Shown: positions 36,301 through 48,349 of the stretch, one piece after another
Layout: every line of letters starts with the position of its first letter
Position numbering within the stretch: position 1 is the stretch's first letter
Source of the DNA: Bolinopsis microptera
Lineage: Eukaryota; Ctenophora; Tentaculata; Lobata; Bolinopsidae
NCBI RefSeq assembly: GCF_026151205.1
Contig: NC_087081.1
Coordinates: 3,601,246-3,665,245, forward strand
Reading direction: 5' to 3'
DNA length: 64,000 nucleotides
Made by a program: the position numbers and the translations under genes
Notes under the pieces: model-generated
What the model was told of the DNA's origin: nothing
Database searches by the model: none
What the model saw: the letters and a program-made list of their open reading frames with translations, nothing else

Positions 36301-37595
36301 AATAACAGAATTGCAACTCACTTAGATAATCGATACCTGTGGGGGCACGACATTCTTACCTTACATTATTAAACTTAATTTAATGTAACGAGATTAAGTA
36401 GGTATTAAATTATGAAGAAATGAGAGAAACTTGATTTAAAATCCAGCTAACAAATTAGACTTTGAAACGATGGTGCGAGGAATACTACGCACTTAATCAT
36501 CACGAAGTTTACCTACACAAAACTTCAATCACTCATACCGGGATTTTAGAACAAATTGGGCATGATTCTAATTAAACACCTAGATTTACATAACACGGGA
36601 TGTAGGCTACAAATACCAAGTAATGATATCCTGATGTTGCAGACACTATAATGACTCGTAAATATTTGAGGGGAAATAAGATCAGATGCTGTGGCCAACT
36701 TGGGTAGAAGGTGATAAGGGGGAGGTAGTAAGTATCCTAGTTAGCTAAAACTAAAAGGTGTTGAATGATATCAAGAAAGCAAGAAAGGTGTTAAGTAAAA
36801 CGGAAATGTGATACGGATCAGGTCGGAGCACATGCACAGCTGTGTAAATAATTACCTTCCACCAATTATCTGCATATTTTAGAAACGTTACACCCCAGCT
36901 GCTGTGGGGATTCACGTTATAACGTTATAATACTCTGATAACAACTTTGCAAAGAACTGCAGGTAAATTCCTCATTTAAAGTCAAATTTAGATATCTTAG
37001 TACACATTTTAGCTCAGGTAGGCTAAATTGTGCCATATTGTGCAGCTCAGCCAAAATCAGAGACAATATTTTCAATCGTGATGATCCAGCGCTGATAACT
37101 TTATAACTAAGAAGTTTTGGTCACATGTTAAGCATCAATCTAACTCCTGCCGTATTCCTAATTGTGTTAGTTACTGATCTGGACCGATTTCATTCTCGGT
37201 ATCATTTTGCATTTGAGAACGGTTTATTTTTGGGGACTGGTTTATTAGCCAGTCAATGTTTACGAATATAATAACTTTATTAAATAATTATAAATATATA
37301 ACATAAATCAAATCTTAAACCGAATATTTGCACCCAATTCATAAATAAAAATAAAAAAATGATGATTTATTGATTTAAACAAACAAAAGATAAAGCACAC
37401 TGTGCTTCCAACAAAGCAACAACCTTTAAAGCTATTAGACTCGCGATTAGTTTTATTGATGTATTTATTAATCTACTGTAAGTGAAATGTGTCAAAAAAT
37501 GAAAAAGAAATAAGTTCCGGATTTTAGACAAATAAGTTCCACGCACTCAGTTCAAATAATATAAAAGTATAAAAGAACTTAAAAATACCTTTGAA

Positions 37596-38233
37596 TTAAG
37601 AGCTCTCGAAAAGCAAACCACTGATCACTGACGACCGTTGATCTGAGGCTGATATTAAATAAGCAACTGAGGGGCGGCAGTGACAAGTGTGAAGTGTGAC
37701 TGAAGACATACTACCTCCAAACAACAAATCCCTGTCTACCTCTGCCCACATGATATTATTGGCCTGGTAAGGGTTCTTGGATCCAGATAACCCCCGATAC
37801 AAGGAGAACTAGGGCAAAAGTAGCTACTTTCTGGATGCAGAGAGCCTCACTGACAGCTGGGATGTTCCCATGAATAGCTTGTTGTCGGGACGGTTTACAG
37901 GGTTTATGAGGAGATAGGCAGGTGCACACCGCACGTGTAGCTTGAGTCTGCATTGGTACAACTTTACATGGGTTGTGACAGGTAATTCTATGCACTCACT
38001 GAACACAAAGTAATATGACTACAAAAACGATCAGAATGCCCCAGTGCCCCTCTCAAATCTTTACACGTGCACGTGCGTGTAATAACCCTGGTTAACATGC
38101 AACTTCCTATTTCTCGTCTAATTTGCACGTGGGCGGTCGTACATATTACATACAGAAATACTTTTGTAATAGTCAGTTTTATCACATCAAAGAATAGTAG
38201 AGCAAGAAATGTGAGTCTCAGAAGAAGCATCAT
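37596..38233 (-). CDS. Predicted small secreted or signal-anchored protein, unknown family
   Basis: Four minus-strand exons join in phase: 38233-38067, 37998-37851, 37808-37715 and 37648-37596. They encode 153 residues and end in TAA. The first exon begins MMLLLRLTFLALLFFDVIKL, a signal-peptide-like run. Exon 2 (VTTHVKLYQC, INPVNRPDNKLFMGTSQLS) joins exon 3 (FSLYRGLSGSKNPYQANNIM, WAEVDRDLLFG) at a phase-0 border. The last exon adds SDQRSSVISGLLFESS. All borders are GT/AG; the first donor (GTGTAA) has close alternatives in the same phase. Several Cys residues fit an extracellular protein. I recognise no family. The middle two exons are the firmest part. Confidence 0.5.
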
Positions 38234-38689
38234 AATTATAAAGGAAAAATACCTACCTTTTGATAGAATAACATCGTGATCCAGCGTGATGAATCGTTTT
38301 AATATTAATTGAAGTTAAACGGATGCATCCCTGACTTTTTAACTAAATGATAAGAGACGTATATATTAGGACATTTGTAATCTGATAAAATTTAAAGTTT
38401 TGGCGTGTGAATTAAAGCTTGGTGTGAGAATTAGTGTGGAAATAAAAGAGATTCATTTTATTTCAGTTTATTTATATATTATATTGTCAATAAACCGGTT
38501 TCAAAGCCCTTAAGTGTTGCCGTCGGGTCTTTAAAACCTATGCTCATTAAGTCATTACTCGGGGCACATATTTGAGTGATTTTGATCATGGCTAAAGTTA
38601 CAAAGTTACAAAATACTTTGAAGATTTTATACATCAGATAAAATAAATGCCCACAAAATTAAAATGCAGCTCGCAATGAACACAACGTA

Positions 38690-38805
38690 ATTACCACAAT
38701 GCACAAAACCGATCAAAATGTCGCTGGCAAATCTGCACGTGCACTTGCACTTTTGAACACCGTTACCATGGTTACTATGCAACTACCTATTTCGAAGTCG
38801 AAATT
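38690..38805. repeat. Diverged copy of the 38020-38115 segment
   Basis: The order CACAA-CGATCAAAATG-CAAATCTGCACGTGCAC-ACCATGGTTACTATGCAACT-CCTATTTC parallels 38020-38115 inside the first exon and intron of the gene at 37.6-38.2 kb. This suggests an old local duplication about 670 bp upstream. The copy keeps no clear frame. Confidence 0.5.
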
Positions 38806-40860
38806 CTCTGATTTAAAATCCAAGTCGAAATTCTATGATAATCTTTGATTCTACAGCTTTCGTTAACTAATTCTTCTAATTCCACTAATTCAACTTGAAC
38901 TTCAACAATATGTCAAAAATTTAAACCGTAAACTGTAATAGTAATACTAATACAAGTACCCTGTAATAATACACTTAGTTTGTTTTATAAGTGTTTTATA
39001 TAATATAAGTGTTTCGTTTCATTTCGTTTCGTTAGGACACCATTTATATTTATAAAGACGGAGCCCAAATGAAATAAAATTAAAAACAGCAAGGCTTCAA
39101 ACGTGAAAAATCAAAGACGCCACAGCCCACAACAGGTCTCAAAATAGATCGGGTGCAATAAAGCACATTTCACACACCTTACTTCTACCAGCAAATTTAG
39201 AGACGGGTTGCGATGAGCTATTGTCCGAGAGGAAAGCGGCGCACGCTACTTCGAAGAAATTTAGACGATTATCATCTGGCCTTTGCCAAAATTAACCGTC
39301 TTTAGTACTTTAGTATTTGAGTATGTATGATATCCTAAAAGAAATGCACAACTTTATGTTGTCAACATGACAACATAAAGAATTGTAAAACAATATTTGA
39401 GAAATGTGAAAGAATAGAGCAATCAGCAAAACGTTTTAACTTTCTCCATAACAAAATCATGCATAATGCAGAAAAGAATGGAACAGTCTTACTGTCTCCC
39501 TGTCACTGAAAAAAAGTCATCGTATGATCCGACTGATGAGATTACAATTTCATCATCGCATGAGGAATCCACATTGTAACTTAACCAAACAGAGTAGCTA
39601 CTACGCGTGTGCCGTGACCCAAGCACAAATATTGAAAGAGGTTGTCAAGCTCTCAAAATAAGGCGCAGGTAAAATAACATAGTTCGATGCAGACGGGGTT
39701 GTCGTGAATCTAAGTACCTCTCCCAGGGGGGGGGGGGGTGACTGGACATGGGAGAATGACTAGTACGAATATCAGTGATATCTTGGCTAGCATCATGATG
39801 TTAGAGTAGGACTACAGATTGCAAGAATGATTCAGCTTGGGTATAACTGACTCACTTAATGTTTTATTAATATAAGTTAGGTACTTTTTAATATTGGGTA
39901 CTAATTCCAAGCTCAGGTTTCTGTCGGGGTCTTATCTTTGAAATTCATAATTAAATCTATCGTTGTTGTTAGGGTTAACAGGAAAAAAATCATTGTTGTT
40001 AACAACAGAAAATTAACAAATGTTTACTAGGTTCCAATGATACAGTAAATAAAGATTTGAACTCAAAAGCGTCCGCTTTTGAGACCCTGTTCTTCGTTTC
40101 ACGAATATTCCTCTTTACTTGTTAGCCGTTTAGACCAATTATTCTCAGCAGACCTTAGCAATACGATCGTCACGATTACTAATCAGAACTTTCCCACTCG
40201 AGTAAATTGTATTATGCAAATTGTTGTTGTTCAAACTTATTTGCAGATGGCCGCAAAGAAAAAGAAAATGTTTACTCGTATTGTGGAATAATAAAGTAGT
40301 TATTAGTACTAGTAGGAACTAGTAAAAATAATGATGAATAAATAAATAAAAGATGGTAGATTTAAAGGTGCAGTCCTCAAATAAATATCACTAACATATT
40401 TCTATTTTCTATGGGTTACTTTTTGGGACTTTCGGACAGGACGACAGTTATCATCTGTGTAGCTTCTACATGTGAGATTTTAGTCGAGGTGACGAAAGGA
40501 AAGATAGTGGTAGGAGCATTATAACATCCTGATAATATAAAGAATATTTTAATAATGCTACGTAATAATTCTTAAAACACACAATTCTTTAAACTAAATA
40601 AATGGTTGGTTATATCATAAACCTGGGGAACTGTACAAAATTTAACACTGAACGTACTCAACTTGCCCACAGCACTAATTGTACAAAGGGGACCATTACT
40701 GATTCAATGAATGCTATGAAACTTCAACTAATCATCGCATAAAACAAAATATAAATATCATCTTTCCATTCAGTTACTACTACTCACAGAGAATCAGTAG
40801 TCATGGTAACCACTAACATGACGATTTATCTTACATATCCTGATAATAATCTTACATTTT
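38806..40860. other. No gene recognised
   Basis: AT-rich intergenic DNA. It includes a run of 14 G at 39726-39739 and a 30-bp phrase (GGAACAGTCTTACTGTCTCC...) shared with about 41765. No exon with both borders and coding character was found. Confidence 0.4.
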
Positions 40861-40867
40861 GGGTTGC

Positions 40868-41564
40868 AGGGTTGCTGCTACAGTTGGACTTAGAATGAAT
40901 GAAGGGAAAACCAAATTCATTACTCAGAACATCGAGAACCCTGATACCATCAAGTCCCTGGGTAACAGCAGAATATAGCATGTGGAAGACTTTACCAGTT
41001 TACCTATCTGGGTTCTAGAATCAGAGACAGTGAGAGTGATATCAGGGTTAGGAAAGGAAGAGCATGGGGAGCATGCAACACACTAAGAAACTTTGAAATT
41101 CTAAGCTTAGAAAGTCTATCAAGATCAGAGTGTTTACAGCACTAGTCGAGTCGGTGCTTTTGTATGGTTCCGAGACTTGAACTATGACGAAAAGGCTAGA
41201 AAAGATGGTTGATGGTTGCTATACGCGAATGTTAAGAATGGCCCTTAACATCAATTAATATCGAGACCATGTCCGCAACCACAGCCTGTACGGTGATCTT
41301 CCCAAAGTCAGCTCCAAGATAACCCAACGAAGGCTCAGACTTGCAGGTCATGCTCACCGACATCCGGAGCTGACACTGAACAAACTGATCCTCTGTAAGC
41401 CGAGTCATGGGCATACTAACAGGGCGCGACCTCGCTTAACACTACTAGATAACCTAAAAGCAGATACTGGGCTGAAGTCAGTAGATGATATAGCTAGACT
41501 GATGGAGGACAGAAAGCTGTGGGGAACTGTTGTCAATGGATCTCGGGAATACTACCCGCCTTAA
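40868..41564 (+). pseudogene. Non-LTR retrotransposon reverse transcriptase, C-terminal part, broken
   Basis: The frame pieces read GLRMNEGKTKFI, then GRAWGACNTLRN, VFTALVESVLLYGSET, LEKMVDGCYTRMLRMALNI, DHVRNHSLYGDLPKVSSKI, RRLRLAGHAHRHPEL, RARPRLTLLDNLKADTGL and a TAA after REYYPP. This order (NxxKTKxM, ESxLLYGSExW, DGCYTRML, RRLRxAGHxxR, RGRPxxTxxD) is typical of the RT thumb and C-terminal region of many invertebrate LINEs. At least one frameshift and stops at W codons (ET-stop, IN-stop) show it is dead. The 5' part and any endonuclease are absent. Confidence 0.85.
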
Positions 41565-41569
41565 GTCAA

Positions 41570-43350
41570 GTAAGCCAATAATCTTACATATTTTGTATGC
41601 TAATACCCCAATTAATTCACCCCAAGTTCAGTGACATAAAATTATGATAACATTACTCTCCAGTGATTTGTGGACTTCTTATAATTCTCTTAATTGTAAT
41701 TTTTATGGTCTACAATGTTATCTCAGATGCTACTTTACTCAATTACGAGTGAACGTTATGACTGGAACAGTCTTACTGTCTCCCTGTCACCGAAAACAAA
41801 CACAATCACGAGGAGACAGTAAACTAATTACAACACTACAAATCTATTACATTTATTGAGAAAATTATGTAATGTAACGCGATGGAAGTTCTTTAAGCGG
41901 GCAATTCCAGTCCAAACCCTGGAAACATGACATAAAAGATTTGTTTTCACTTGTTTGAATGAAAAGCACTAATACACCGTAATATTGGTAAAGGAGCGCA
42001 GAGTAGGGAGTAAGGAATATAAAGGTCAGAGTAGTAGAGAGATAATGATATCTACATCAGTACATTAGAGGGCTTTTCTGCAGGGGTATGTTTCCACGGT
42101 GACCAGATTGCTTACTAATTGCATGCAGCTGGCTAGTCGATAGATGTAATGTGTTACCCTTTGTATTTTTACTGTGGATCACGTGTTAAAAGGCGGGATT
42201 CGTTTTAAATGTTATGTAAATGTTAGAGCAGAGAAAGTGTGATATGTAAACTAAGCTGCATGTGAACTATGAAATGTTGGCAAAAAAAGTGGGGGAAAAG
42301 TGAACTTATCAATCTATGAAATATTGAGATTGAAGACATGGAATCAATCAATCAAGACTGGGAAATGAAAGACAGAGGCTGAGCGTGAGATTAATAGTCT
42401 CATGTACCCGATAAATAGTATGCATCACAGATTACATAACAAACTGAATTGATTAATTAAACTAAATCATGAATACGGTATAAATAAGAATGCGGATCCC
42501 TCCTTTGCGTCTTCAGATTATCGTGAGCAGCCAAGTACCCTTAGAAATAATATGTAACGTTAATATTTTATCAGATACAAAAAAAAATTTGCTTGACGTA
42601 TTTTCCATTATTTGCAGTTTGTTGCGATTTTATCATCACATTTGTCGTCAGTTTATTTTTCTATTTAGTTTTGATATATTTTCTAGTAGTTATGTTTCAG
42701 GAGTGCCCATTGGGGTCTTTATTTTTAACTTATTATGATTGTAATCAATAAATTAGTCCATTAGAGACGACCCCATTACGAGGGGCTTTCAATCAATCGG
42801 AATAGATAGAACTGAGATTAACAGTTAAACATCTGACTTATCAATTAGCAACGATCGGTATAACAGATAAGGACTTAAAATTGATTTGCTGTCGGATACG
42901 AAGCCTTTTTGTCCTAATACCGATCAACGTATTTTTGGAATTTAACATAACTGTAAGGAGCATCCCATCGGTCACAGATTAGGTCCATTGTTGAAATATT
43001 GAAATATTTAAATAACAAATACAAGATATATTATGATACAATAAAATAAATTTCGTGCTCCGATATCCTTGCACGAGTGGTACACAATGTTAACAAAGAG
43101 GGAGATAAGTAGGGACGGCTTCTTGCCCCACGATTCGGGCCTGTCACGCAACAACGTGAGACAAAAGGCTTCCTTGTCAAACATTTCAGAGCATGCATCC
43201 CAAACCATCATTCGTCCACCTCAATGTGACCATTTCGGCATTGTGGTAATTTTTGAGCCTCCAACTGTACAATTGTACATCATGATTCCAGATACCAAAC
43301 TTAAAATCGCTCTACAGACTTTACACTACCTATCAATATCATAGAATTAT
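41570..43350. other. No gene recognised
   Basis: AT-rich sequence with a few open frames (for example 43008-43344 on both strands) but no convincing splice borders or known motifs. The 43.0-43.2 kb part reads protein-like on the minus strand (SEMFDKEAFCLTLLRDRPES) and may be an unclassified relic. Confidence 0.35.
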
Positions 43351-43359
43351 ACAATTATA

Positions 43360-43516
43360 CAGGGGCGGCAAAAAGTCAGTGCATACGTATTTTTGAAAAA
43401 AAAAGTTTTAACGATCTTTTGAAAAAACCGTTTTAGCGTCCATAACAATTAACAATTAAGGGTTCTGGGTTTGTTAGGTTGCCAAAGTTGTAGCAGAAAA
43501 CACGACTTTTTGCCTG
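43360..43516. mobile_element. Tc1/mariner-like MITE
   Basis: A TA dinucleotide flanks both ends (43358-43359 and 43517-43518). The left end CAGGGGCGGCAAAAAGTCAG and the reverse complement of the right end, CAGGCAAAAAGTCGTG, match except for a 5-bp GGCGG gap. The size is 157 bp and it is non-coding. Confidence 0.65.
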
Positions 43517-43916
43517 TACCACTAACAATGTATAGTAAGGACCTGCAAATCGTAACCTTCTAAATACTACAAACACCTCTTGAAATAGGAAAACAGTATA
43601 TATATGCGAGACATATGATCATACTAATGACCGATGATGTATGAAAAAATCACAGAATACAATGTAGCTTCTCTGAGTTAAAATTAAATAGGTTAAACTG
43701 TTAAAGTGCTAATTAGAGTATATAATATTGTAAAATGAAATTTTGTAAATTTCCTAACCAGACCTTTATGTGAGAGCTATTCCTCATAAGCTCATACTAA
43801 TAGGAATAAGCACCATAGTTTGTGCAGTCGCTGTGTGATTTGCAGGTTTTTACGGTTATATGAGTAGCGTGCCAGTGGGATCACGAAAGAAAATGAACAT
43901 CGGCCCTCATTAAGGG

Positions 43917-44402
43917 GGCCGGGGGGGGTCTTCATCAAAATTCTCTCGAAATTGACTTTGTAGTTGTTTCTGATGGAGGGGAGTGATATCTATCAGCTGT
44001 TTTTGGTCCCATGGAAAAATATTGTTCCTGGCCGAAATTATTGCCGGTCAAAGGTCAGCGCTTATGTGTAATTGTATTGCGCGAGCGATTTTCAATTGCG
44101 CGCCCTGAAAATCGAGTCTAAAAATCTATCCTACATTTTTTGAGCAATCACCCTGAAACTTTCAGGATATGTTGTAAGGAAGTTTTAGAAGAGATTTATG
44201 GGCCAGAATTTTGAGATAGGCCTTAGAAATTTTTTTATTCGATTTTGAAAATCTTGGACCTGAAAAAATCGTCAAAATACGAGGTCCAAGATTTACAAAA
44301 TCGAATAAAAAATGTTCTAAGGCCTATCTCAAAATTCTGGCCCAAAAATCTCTTCTAAAAGGTCCTTAGAATTTCGAGAGAATTTTGATGAAGTCCCCCC
44401 CC
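43917..44402. mobile_element. Hairpin-forming MITE
   Basis: CTTCATCAAAATTCTCTCGA near 43930 is inverted at 44370-44390, and G7-8/C7-9 lies outside each. The inner arms 44172-44268 and 44281-44370 are near-perfect complements (GAGATAGGCCTTAGAA and its complement) around a short centre at 44275. The left side has about 200 bp missing from the right. The long stem suggests recent origin or a foldback mechanism. Confidence 0.7.
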
Positions 44403-44595
44403 CTAACTCTCTAACCTTCTCTCTAACTCTATAACCTTCTCTATAACTCTCTAACCTTCTCTCTAACTCTCTAACCTTCTCTCCAACTCTCTAACCTTCA
44501 GTCTAACTCTCTAACCTTCTCTCTAACTCTCTAACCTTCTCTCTAACTCTCTAACCTTCTCTCTAACTCTCTAACCTTCTCTCTAACTCTCTAAA
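44403..44595. repeat. 20-bp minisatellite, ten copies
   Basis: A unit TAACTCTCTAACCTTCTCTC is repeated with few changes. It starts exactly at the right end of the hairpin MITE. Confidence 0.9.
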
Positions 44596-44599
44596 ATTT

Positions 44600-45470
44600 G
44601 TCCTCCAATCTTTTCCAAGATGCAGGATCTATATTCTATATTCTATAGGTTATCTAACTGATTCTTGGGATTCTTGATTCCGAATATACAATACACTGTG
44701 ATATATTAGAGAAAACAGTTGCATCACTAAAAGATGGAAAGGATCATCTCGGAAATAAACCACAACAACTTACACAACTAATGTAACAATATTATAACTA
44801 ATAAAACATTAAACTAATATAACAGCATTGAATAGTAACAAATGAGCTGATCAGTCTAAGAATTAGAGCCGCTCAGTACATAGTAGCTATCCCAGGAGGG
44901 ACCCAAACAACAAGTCACGTAATAAAATAGAATGCGAAAACAATACCCTCCCCCCCCCCCCCCCACAATAACACTAAACTTACACAGCAACCGGTCGCAA
45001 ACTAAAAAAATAGAAAATTGTGTAGAGTAAAAATGCAGACCTGCAAATTCCTAATTCAGAATTTAGTTAAGATTATAAAACGAGTGTGCGAGTTTCAGAA
45101 CTTATACAGAGTTAGCAGTTAACAGTTACCGTTAAGAGTGTAGACTATAAATATCCAGCCTTTAGTCCTATTAGACCTTAGATCAATAACTCCCGGTGCA
45201 AAGTCACAGTTCACACGCTGCGTGACGCGCGCTCTCTCTCTCTCTCTAATTGGTTTAGCATGTTATAGGATGTAGAATCGGGATAGGAACAGGTCGCGTT
45301 CTTTGTGTAGACATTGTGTGTATTTCGTGTGTAATTTGTGTGTGGGTTTTCTGCGGATATTCTATGTGCTTTCTGGGTGCTTTTTGTGTGCTTTTATGCA
45401 TCTTTTGATAACATGCTAATGTGTGTTGTATGGGTGCAGTAGAACTTCGTGGGACGACATTTTGGGTATT
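44600..45470. other. No gene recognised
   Basis: Intergenic AT-rich DNA with a C15 run at 44950-44964 and a short CT repeat at 45230-45247. No exon was identified. Confidence 0.4.
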
Positions 45471-45473
45471 TAA

Positions 45474-46936
45474 CCCATTAGGGACGATAGGGTCGTTTAC
45501 GACCCACCTTTTCTATAGGCTATAGAGGACAAACCATAATACTAAACGCAACGAATCTTTCGCACATATGCTCAAAATTTATTGGGCTACATTATTGACT
45601 TTCCAGTCGAGACCCAATTAATTACTAACAACTAAATAATTAGGCTAATTAGTCGTCATAATTGGAAAATATTTCACTTTACTTCTTGCCTTGATTGGGA
45701 CATTAAAACTTTATGTAGGCTTATTTTGTTGAGGACAAAATAGTTGCGGGCAACGATTTCCTTGAGACATATGAAAAGCCCGTGATAATCAGATGTTCAC
45801 AAACAGAGCTAGACGCTGTTTACTAACTGCGGTCGCATACGACCCACTCGTCCGGGTCGCAAACGACCCATCACGGTTTTTCGGCTTTAATTTCTGAAAC
45901 AAAGACGTAAGGATAAAATTAAATAAAAAGCATAAGTTAAAAACATATGGTCAATACTGTGTGACTCTAACTTTTTAAAAATAAAGAATTTGGGTCATTA
46001 ACGACCCACTCGGCTCACTTGCTTATTACTACATATGTCCATGTAACTTCTTGAATTCAGCCTAAAGCATGACATCATAAGTTCAAAATCGCCTCTCAGC
46101 AAGTGATAATCATCATAAACTGCGAAAAATCGGTTAAATGGGTCATTAGCGACCCACTAGGACCACAAAATTGATTAATTAAATATAATGTTGTCAAACT
46201 TTTACAAATATTAGTATAAAAACATGTTATATCTTGGTCATTACTCTTGTACGTTGATTTAACTTTTAAAATCGATCAACTGGGTCAATAACGACCCACT
46301 CGAAAGTTGAACCACCTCATAAATTATTATCAGTATCATGCTGTTCCACCATCAAGAAAGACACTCGTAGGTCTTAATTCCACGCAAACCACGGGTGGCT
46401 GACTACTAGCCCTTCTGAGATCCAGGGCCAACTGAAGGGCCGTCATCACTCATCAAAGAGCTGCGAGAATAACACTACTGCATATTATTATATGCCTGGA
46501 GTTGCGTCCTGACTAATACTATGGTGCGTGGAAATCTGTACCGAAAGGACCGTGGCCGTGCCGCAAAAGAAAAGGAATCGGCCCTCGTTCCTAACTTGCT
46601 AGGTAATAGCCATGCTGTTGTTGTTGCTTATTAGATTCTGTTACCTTTTTCGTCAATTTCGAATCTTGGTAAACGACCTGCTACAACCCACCGCTTGAGA
46701 CCCAGGGTCCCACGGTGATCAAATCATGTCACTCAAGAAAAATCCCCTGAACGAAGTATACGAGATATCATGTAACCTTGGGTAAATACTGAAAGACGAG
46801 TGGTCAAATTGCATATTCTAATCCAACATGCCAATCTGTTTTTTTTTTCATTCCTAGAAAGTACGAGAATAACTAAACAACTGCTGCATTCAGATGGCTA
46901 CATCTACAGCTCTGTGAAGAAGGACAAGGAAAAAGC

Positions 46937-46967
<31 letters not shown>

Positions 46968-48170
46968 ATTTGGCTGGCGGTGCTGCAACCTGCAATCTCT
47001 CAGACAACTACCTCGTTGTGGGTAACAAACCCCGCAACAACGAGGCAGCTTTCAAAACGAAAACAAGTATTACGTAATCGGCCGAGAGGGAGGGGAGTTT
47101 CCAAATGATTACGCTTGTGTAATTTTGACATAATAGCTATGTGGTGGGGGGGGGGGCGTAAAAATTGTCCAATAAGTGATTACGTAATATATGAACGGCC
47201 CCTAAGAAGTAAAGGGAGCTGCGAAGAGAGTAGATGCAACCATCTGAAATCTGAATCCAGCAGTTGTATAGTTCTTCTTGGACGTTCTAAGAATCGGGAA
47301 AAGATAGGCATGTTGTTTGCAGTTTGCTGTCTCACGACATTACGGTCGTGTACTAACAGCTGATAAACTCACCTACCTATCAATCCAATTCTGCCCATTA
47401 TTCGTCAGTCATTGGGTGATCCGTGATCTGCAGATTACCGTGAGACTCCAGATCTCAGAAGGGCTAGTAGTCAGCCACCCGTGGTTTGCGTGGAATTAAG
47501 ACCTACGAGTGTCTTTCTTGATGGTAGAACAACATGATACTGATAATTAATGTCGTGGTTCAACTTCCGAGTGGGTCGTTATTGACCCAGTTGATCGATT
47601 TTAAAATTTAAATCAACGTACAGGAGTAATGACCAAGATATAACATGTTTTTATACTAATATTTGTAAAAGTTTGACAACATTATATTTAATTAATCAAT
47701 TTTGTGGTCTTAGTGGGTCGCTAATGACCCATTTAACCGATTTTTCGCAGTTTATGATGATTATCACTTGCTGAGAGGCGATTTTGAACTTACGATGTCA
47801 TGCTTTAGGCTGAATTCAAGACGTTACATGGACATATGTAGTAATAAGCAAGTGAGCCGAGTGGGTCGTTAATGACCCAAATTCTTTATTTTTAAAAAGT
47901 TAGAGTCACACAGTATTGACCATATGTTTTTAACTTATGCTTTTTATTTAATTTTATCCTTACGTCTTTGTTTCAGAAATTAAAGCCGAAAAACCGTGAT
48001 GGGTCGTTTGCGACCCGGACGAGTGGGTCGTATGCGACCATAGCTGTATCTTTTAAAGTAAACGAGATACAGATTAGCTTTTTTGGGTATCTCATTTTTG
48101 CTGTAAAGTGACCTAGTGTGTTAAACGGCATCAAAATCGGCAAACTTTAAAACTCGTCGTCCCTAATGGG
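45474..48170. mobile_element. Palindromic piggyBac-like element, TTAA-flanked
   Basis: TTAA stands on both sides (45470-45473 and 48171-48174). The ends are perfect 14-bp inverted repeats, CCCATTAGGGACGA. From about 45830 inward the left half is the reverse complement of the right half from about 48055, continuing to about 46425/47445. It resumes at 46850-46940 with 47205-47290, so most of the element is one palindrome. At least ten GGGTCNNNNNGACCC-type palindromes occur, spaced about 140 bp. A C30 run (46938-46967) and a G run near 47145 flank the centre. No transposase is recognised. TTAA targets and CCC ends are the piggyBac signature. Confidence 0.8.
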
Positions 48171-48349
48171 TTAATATTGTCGCTCGGTTAAATAGCATTA
48201 TTAATGGTTCATTAGTTTGGTGTGTGAGTCGGTTTATATTATGCCGATCATTGCAGTAATAATACAATCTGCCATGCATCAGATCGCATAATTATGGAGT
48301 AGATCTCTCGAGACTATTTAACTCGAGATAACGCCATCAATTTATAGTC

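Noticed and set aside
46500-46650. Transposase remnant inside the piggyBac-like element
   Set aside because: The frame MVRGNLYRKDRGRAAKEK is short and I cannot match it to piggyBac motifs (no DDD context).
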